Below, one piece after another: positions 6,537 to 9,957 of a stretch of DNA of 9,957 nucleotides (within the stretch, counting starts at the first letter, position 1; each line of letters begins with the position of its first letter). The position numbers and the translations under genes are program-made. The stretch is from 40CM-2-70-7 sp035279865. Its GTDB lineage: Bacteria > Gemmatimonadota > Gemmatimonadetes > Gemmatimonadales > GWC2-71-9. The stretch spans positions 1 to 9,957 of the forward strand of contig DATEGY010000156.1 in assembly GCA_035279865.1 (NCBI GenBank), in the 5' to 3' direction. The notes beneath the pieces are model-generated. The model saw nothing but the letters and a program-made list of their open reading frames with translations, did not search any database and was not told where the DNA came from.

Positions 6537-9017
6537 ATGAACGGCTACAACTTCACGGATCGGGTGCGGAAGGTCCTGCAGATGGCTCGGGAAGAAGCCG
6601 CGCGTCTGCACCACGAGTACGTCGGGACCGAGCACATCCTGCTGGGGCTCATTCGCGAAGGCGAAGGAGTCGCGGCGGCGGTGCTCACCAACCTGAACGT
6701 GGATCTGGACGAGATCCAGCAGAAGATCGAAGAAACCGTGAAGAAGGGGAAAGCGGCAGCCGCCGCCGGACCCGACCTGCCGTACACGTCCCGCGCCAAG
6801 AAAGTGCTGGAGCTGGCCATGGCCGAGGCGCGCGATCTCAACCACTCCTACGTGGGCACCGAGCACCTCCTGCTCGGCCTCTTGCGCGAGGAGAAGGGGA
6901 TCGCGGCGCAGGTGCTGACCGACGCCGGGGTCAACCTCGAACAAGCCAAGGCCGAGACGCTGCGTCTCCTGGGCAGTGAAATGCCCGCGGCGCCGGCCGG
7001 GGGCGCCCCCGCCGGGCAGCCTGCCAGCCCCAAGAGCGAGAAAAAATCCAAGACGCCCGCGCTCGATCACTTCTGCCGCGACCTGACGCAGCTCGCCAAC
7101 GAAGGCGCGCTCGATCCCACCATCGGCCGCCAGAAGGAAATCGAGCGGGTGATGGAAATCCTGTCGCGCCGCAAGAAGAACAATCCCGTTCTGATCGGTG
7201 AGCCGGGCGTGGGGAAGACCGCCATCGTGGAAGGGCTGGCGCAGCTCATCGCCGGGGGCCAGTGCCCGGACGCGCTGAAGGACCATCGGGTCCTGTCGCT
7301 CGACATGGCCGCCGTGATCGCCGGCACCAAGTACCGGGGCCAGTTCGAGGAGCGGCTCAAGGCGGTCATCAACGAGATCGCCCAGAACAAGAGCATCATC
7401 CTCTTCATCGACGAGCTGCATACGCTCGTGGGCGCCGGCGCGGCGGAAGGGGCGGTGGACGCTTCGAACATGCTGAAGCCCGCGCTGGCCCGCGGTGAGC
7501 TGCAGTGCGTCGGCGCGTCGACCCTGAACGAGTACCGCAAGTACATCGAAAAGGACGGCGCGCTCGAGCGCCGCTTCCAGACCGTGATCGTCGATCCGCC
7601 GACGGTGGACGAGACCATCGAGATCCTGAAGGGCCTGCGGAAGCGGTACGAGGATCACCACCGGGTCATCATCCCCGACGACACCCTCGCCTCCGCGGCG
7701 CGCTTGTCCGAGCGCTACATCACGGACCGGTTTCTGCCCGACAAAGCGATCGACGTGATCGACGAGGCCGGAGCCCGCGCGCGCCTGGCGACCCAGGTGC
7801 CGCCGCCGGAAGCCGCGGCCCTGAAGGAGCGCCTGGAGAAGATCAACACGGAGAAGGAAGGCGCCGTCCGGGACCAGAACTTCGAGCGGGCCGCGAGCCT
7901 CCGGGATCAGGAGCGCGAGCTCCAGATGGAGATCCGCCGCAAGCAGGAAGAGTGGGAGAAGGAGCGCCAGACCCGCCGGCCGACGATCGACGAGGAGGGC
8001 ATCGCCTTCATCGTCTCCCGCTGGACCGGCATCCCCGTCACCCGCCTGCAGGAGGCGGAGACCGCCCGGCTGCTCCGGATGGAAGAAGAAGTGCACGCGT
8101 CGGTGGTGGGTCAGAACGAAGCCATCGAGGTGATCGCCCGGGCCATCCGGCGCTCCCGCGCCGGTCTCAAGGACCCGAAGCGGCCCATCGGCTCGTTCAT
8201 TTTCTCCGGCCCCACCGGGGTGGGGAAGACCGAGCTCGCCCGGGCCCTGGCCAAGTTCCTGTTCGCAGATGCCAGCGCGCTGATCCGCGTCGACATGTCC
8301 GAGTACATGGAGAAGTTCTCGGTGAGCCGCCTGATCGGCGCGCCCCCGGGATACGTGGGCTATGAAGACTCGGGCACCCTGACCAAGGCCGTGCGGCGCA
8401 AGCCCTACGCCGTCGTGCTGCTCGATGAAATCGAGAAGGCGCACCCGGACGTGTTCAACATCCTCCTCCAAGTCCTGGATGAGGGCCACCTGACCGACAA
8501 CTACGGCCGGGTGATCGACTTCAAGAACACCGTCGTCATCATGACCTCGAACGTCGGCGCCCGCGACATGGTCAAGGGCAAGACCCTGGGCTTCTCTCAG
8601 CCCGACACCGAAACGTCCTTCGCCCGGATGGCCGAGAAGGTCAAGGAAGAGATCAACAAAGTCTTCAACCCGGAATTCCTCAACCGGCTCGACGACGTCA
8701 TCGTGTTCCACCCGCTCAACCGGCAGCACATCGCCCAGATCGTGGTGATCCTGCTGAAGGACGTGCAGAAGCGGCTGGGTGACGAGGAGCTGACCCTCCG
8801 GCTCACCGACGCCGCCTCCAACTTCCTGGTGGACCACGGATACGACGAACACTATGGCGCCCGGCCGCTGAAGCGGGCCATCCAGCGCTTCGTCGAGGAT
8901 CCGCTGTCGGAGAAGATTCTGGTCGGCGAGTTCGCGCGGGGAGACGAGATCGAAGTCGACGTGGCGCCCGACAAGGAGCGCCTCGCATTCCGCGCCCTCT
9001 CCGGCTCGAAGGCGTGA
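6537..9017 (+). CDS. clpC: ATP-dependent Clp protease ATP-binding subunit ClpC
   Basis: ClpC is a hexameric AAA+ unfoldase that threads substrates, including phospho-arginine-marked proteins, into ClpP. The product has 826 residues, typical of ClpC. The N-domain has two Clp_N repeats (about 5-55 and 82-132), each with the motif YVGTEHxLLGL. A Pro/Ala/Gly linker (149-165) leads to AAA-1, with Walker A GEPGVGKT (221-228), Walker B ILFIDE (288-293) and Arg finger region ALERRF (342-347). The ClpC-type middle domain (about 415-480) carries a UVR-like stretch, NFERAASLRD. AAA-2 has Walker A GPTGVGKT (558-565), Walker B VVLLDE (626-631) and sensor 2 GARPLKR (774-780). A LGF tripeptide (684-686) sits where the ClpP-docking loop (VGF in Bacillus) is expected. 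Thr7/Glu32 and Thr84/Glu109 match the phospho-arginine contacts of Bacillus ClpC. The start is fixed by homology and the Shine-Dalgarno region. The stop overlaps bamA by GTGA. Confidence 0.98.
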   Translation: MNGYNFTDRVRKVLQMAREEAARLHHEYVGTEHILLGLIREGEGVAAAVLTNLNVDLDEIQQKIEETVKKGKAAAAAGPDLPYTSRAKKVLELAMAEARDLNHSYVGTEHLLLGLLREEKGIAAQVLTDAGVNLEQAKAETLRLLGSEMPAAPAGGAPAGQPASPKSEKKSKTPALDHFCRDLTQLANEGALDPTIGRQKEIERVMEILSRRKKNNPVLIGEPGVGKTAIVEGLAQLIAGGQCPDALKDHRVLSLDMAAVIAGTKYRGQFEERLKAVINEIAQNKSIILFIDELHTLVGAGAAEGAVDASNMLKPALARGELQCVGASTLNEYRKYIEKDGALERRFQTVIVDPPTVDETIEILKGLRKRYEDHHRVIIPDDTLASAARLSERYITDRFLPDKAIDVIDEAGARARLATQVPPPEAAALKERLEKINTEKEGAVRDQNFERAASLRDQERELQMEIRRKQEEWEKERQTRRPTIDEEGIAFIVSRWTGIPVTRLQEAETARLLRMEEEVHASVVGQNEAIEVIARAIRRSRAGLKDPKRPIGSFIFSGPTGVGKTELARALAKFLFADASALIRVDMSEYMEKFSVSRLIGAPPGYVGYEDSGTLTKAVRRKPYAVVLLDEIEKAHPDVFNILLQVLDEGHLTDNYGRVIDFKNTVVIMTSNVGARDMVKGKTLGFSQPDTETSFARMAEKVKEEINKVFNPEFLNRLDDVIVFHPLNRQHIAQIVVILLKDVQKRLGDEELTLRLTDAASNFLVDHGYDEHYGARPLKRAIQRFVEDPLSEKILVGEFARGDEIEVDVAPDKERLAFRALSGSKA

Positions 9018-9957
9018 CCCGCCGGATCTCCCTCGCGGCCGTCTGCAGCCTCCTCTGCCTGCTCCCTCAGGTCGCGAGCGGGCAGGGGGCGCAGATTACC
9101 CCCGATTCCATCGCGATCCTCGGCATCAAGCGGGTCACCCGGCCCACCGTGCTGACCACGTCCGGGTTCGCCGTGGGGCGGGTCATCGGGTACCGGGACG
9201 TCCAGCACGCGCTCGACGCGCTCTATGCGTCAGGACAGTTCCAGGATGTCCGGGTGGACGCCGACACCACCGGCGGCCGCTCCATCCTGCTGATCACGGT
9301 CCGCGAGCGCCCCATCCTCATCAAGTGGACCGTCAAGGGCACCGACAAGATTTCCGAACGCTCGGTCCGGGAGCGCGTGACCCTCTTTGAGGGCCGCCCG
9401 CTCGATCCGGCCGCGGTGGCCCGGTCCGCCGCCCGCATCGATTCGCTGTACCGCGGCGACGGCTACTACCTGGCGTCCGCCACCCCCAAGTGGATCTACG
9501 AAGCGGATTCCTCCCGGGTCCGCATTGTCTTCGAGATCGACGAAGGGCGGCGCGTCGCCATCGCCCGTGTGAACTTCGAGGGCAACCACGCCTTCACCGC
9601 CCAGACCCTCGTGGACCAGATGGGGTCCAAGCCCGAGGGGTTCTTCTTCTGGCGGAACGGCGACTACGACGAAGACCAGCTGCAGAAGGACCTCACCCAG
9701 CGGCTCCCCGATTTCTACGGTGCCCGGGGCTACGTCGATTTCCAGGTGCTGGGCGATACCCTCGTCGTCGACGACACGACCGGGAAGGCGACCCTGGTGG
9801 TGCGGTTGAGTGAGGGACAGCCGTACAAGATCGGCACCTTCGAAATCGCCGGGAACCGGCACTTCACCTCGGAAGAGTTACAGGGCCTGTATCCGTTCTC
9901 CGGAACCCGGCGGACGGGACTCCTGGGCCTCGGCGGGACCGAGCATGGGGCCGCCTA
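9014..9957 (+). CDS. bamA: Outer membrane protein assembly factor BamA (3' partial)
   Basis: BamA is the core of the machine that folds beta-barrel proteins into the outer membrane. The frame runs from GTG 9014 off the right edge: 314 full codons, no stop. Residues 1-23 form a signal peptide (MTRRISLAAVCSLLCLL, likely cleavage after Ala-Ser-Gly). POTRA repeats follow at about 33-98, 102-178 and 181-268, with the start of a fourth from 270 (YKIGTFEIAGNRHFTSEEL). Hallmarks are V-F-E-G-N-type strands (ARVNFEGNHAFTAQTL; FEIAGNRHFT), the pattern LYRGDGYYLA and the endings VRERP, IDEGRR and LSEGQP that close each POTRA. The barrel lies outside the window. The GTG overlaps the clpC stop as GTGA, and the only nearby Shine-Dalgarno-like sequence (GAAGG, 9008-9012) is too close, so coupling to clpC translation is likely. 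A TamA-like Omp85 protein is a less likely alternative. Confidence 0.9.
   Translation, partial: MTRRISLAAVCSLLCLLPQVASGQGAQITPDSIAILGIKRVTRPTVLTTSGFAVGRVIGYRDVQHALDALYASGQFQDVRVDADTTGGRSILLITVRERPILIKWTVKGTDKISERSVRERVTLFEGRPLDPAAVARSAARIDSLYRGDGYYLASATPKWIYEADSSRVRIVFEIDEGRRVAIARVNFEGNHAFTAQTLVDQMGSKPEGFFFWRNGDYDEDQLQKDLTQRLPDFYGARGYVDFQVLGDTLVVDDTTGKATLVVRLSEGQPYKIGTFEIAGNRHFTSEELQGLYPFSGTRRTGLLGLGGTEHGAA

Noticed and set aside
6999..7010. Perfect palindrome GGGGGCGCCCCC in clpC
   Set aside because: It falls in the Gly/Ala/Pro linker, where GC-rich codons readily generate such palindromes; no evidence of a regulatory role.
6393..8852. Long minus-strand open frame opposite clpC
   Set aside because: It is the antisense shadow of clpC; high GC suppresses stops in this frame. 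The translation is low-complexity (His, Gly, Leu, Val, Asp) with no recognisable domain.
9001..9030. Terminator after clpC
   Set aside because: No hairpin with T-tract; bamA starts within the clpC stop codon.

Overview
The window is a GC-rich piece of chromosome from a diderm bacterium, most likely a Gemmatimonadota (inference from gene content and gene order; no marker gene such as 16S rRNA is present). It is read almost entirely on the + strand. A Lol lipoprotein transporter and BamA show that the cell has an outer membrane. The McsA-McsB-ClpC arginine-phosphorylation module, known best from Firmicutes, sits between them.

Layout. Bases 1-356 hold the 3' end of an unrecognised gene with a Pro/Ala-rich segment and a helical C-terminal domain. 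Bases 357-461 are the only real intergenic gap. It is packed with three consecutive inverted repeats, the last a 12-bp stem. From 462 to the right edge runs one unbroken train of eight genes: prfB (release factor 2, with the classical programmed +1 frameshift at CTTTGAC), lysS (class II lysyl-tRNA synthetase), a LolC/E-type permease, lolD (ATPase), mcsA (zinc-binding kinase activator), mcsB (protein arginine kinase), clpC (double AAA+ unfoldase) and bamA (signal peptide plus POTRA domains, cut by the window edge).

Within that train every junction but one is an overlap of 1 or 4 bases (ATGA, GTGA or TGATG). The exception, mcsB-clpC, is a 13-base gap with a Shine-Dalgarno sequence. The genes are therefore very probably co-transcribed and largely translationally coupled.

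How the genes fit together. prfB and lysS serve translation. LolC/E-LolD extracts lipoproteins from the inner membrane, and BamA inserts beta-barrel proteins into the outer membrane. McsA/McsB would mark proteins with phospho-arginine, and ClpC (with a ClpP encoded elsewhere) would unfold them. The phospho-arginine-binding residues known from Bacillus ClpC are conserved here, while the allosteric RDxxRA motif of McsB is degenerate. No ctsR repressor is present at the position it holds in Firmicutes; lolC/E-lolD is there instead. The most interesting question is whether envelope assembly and arginine-phosphorylation quality control are functionally linked in this lineage.
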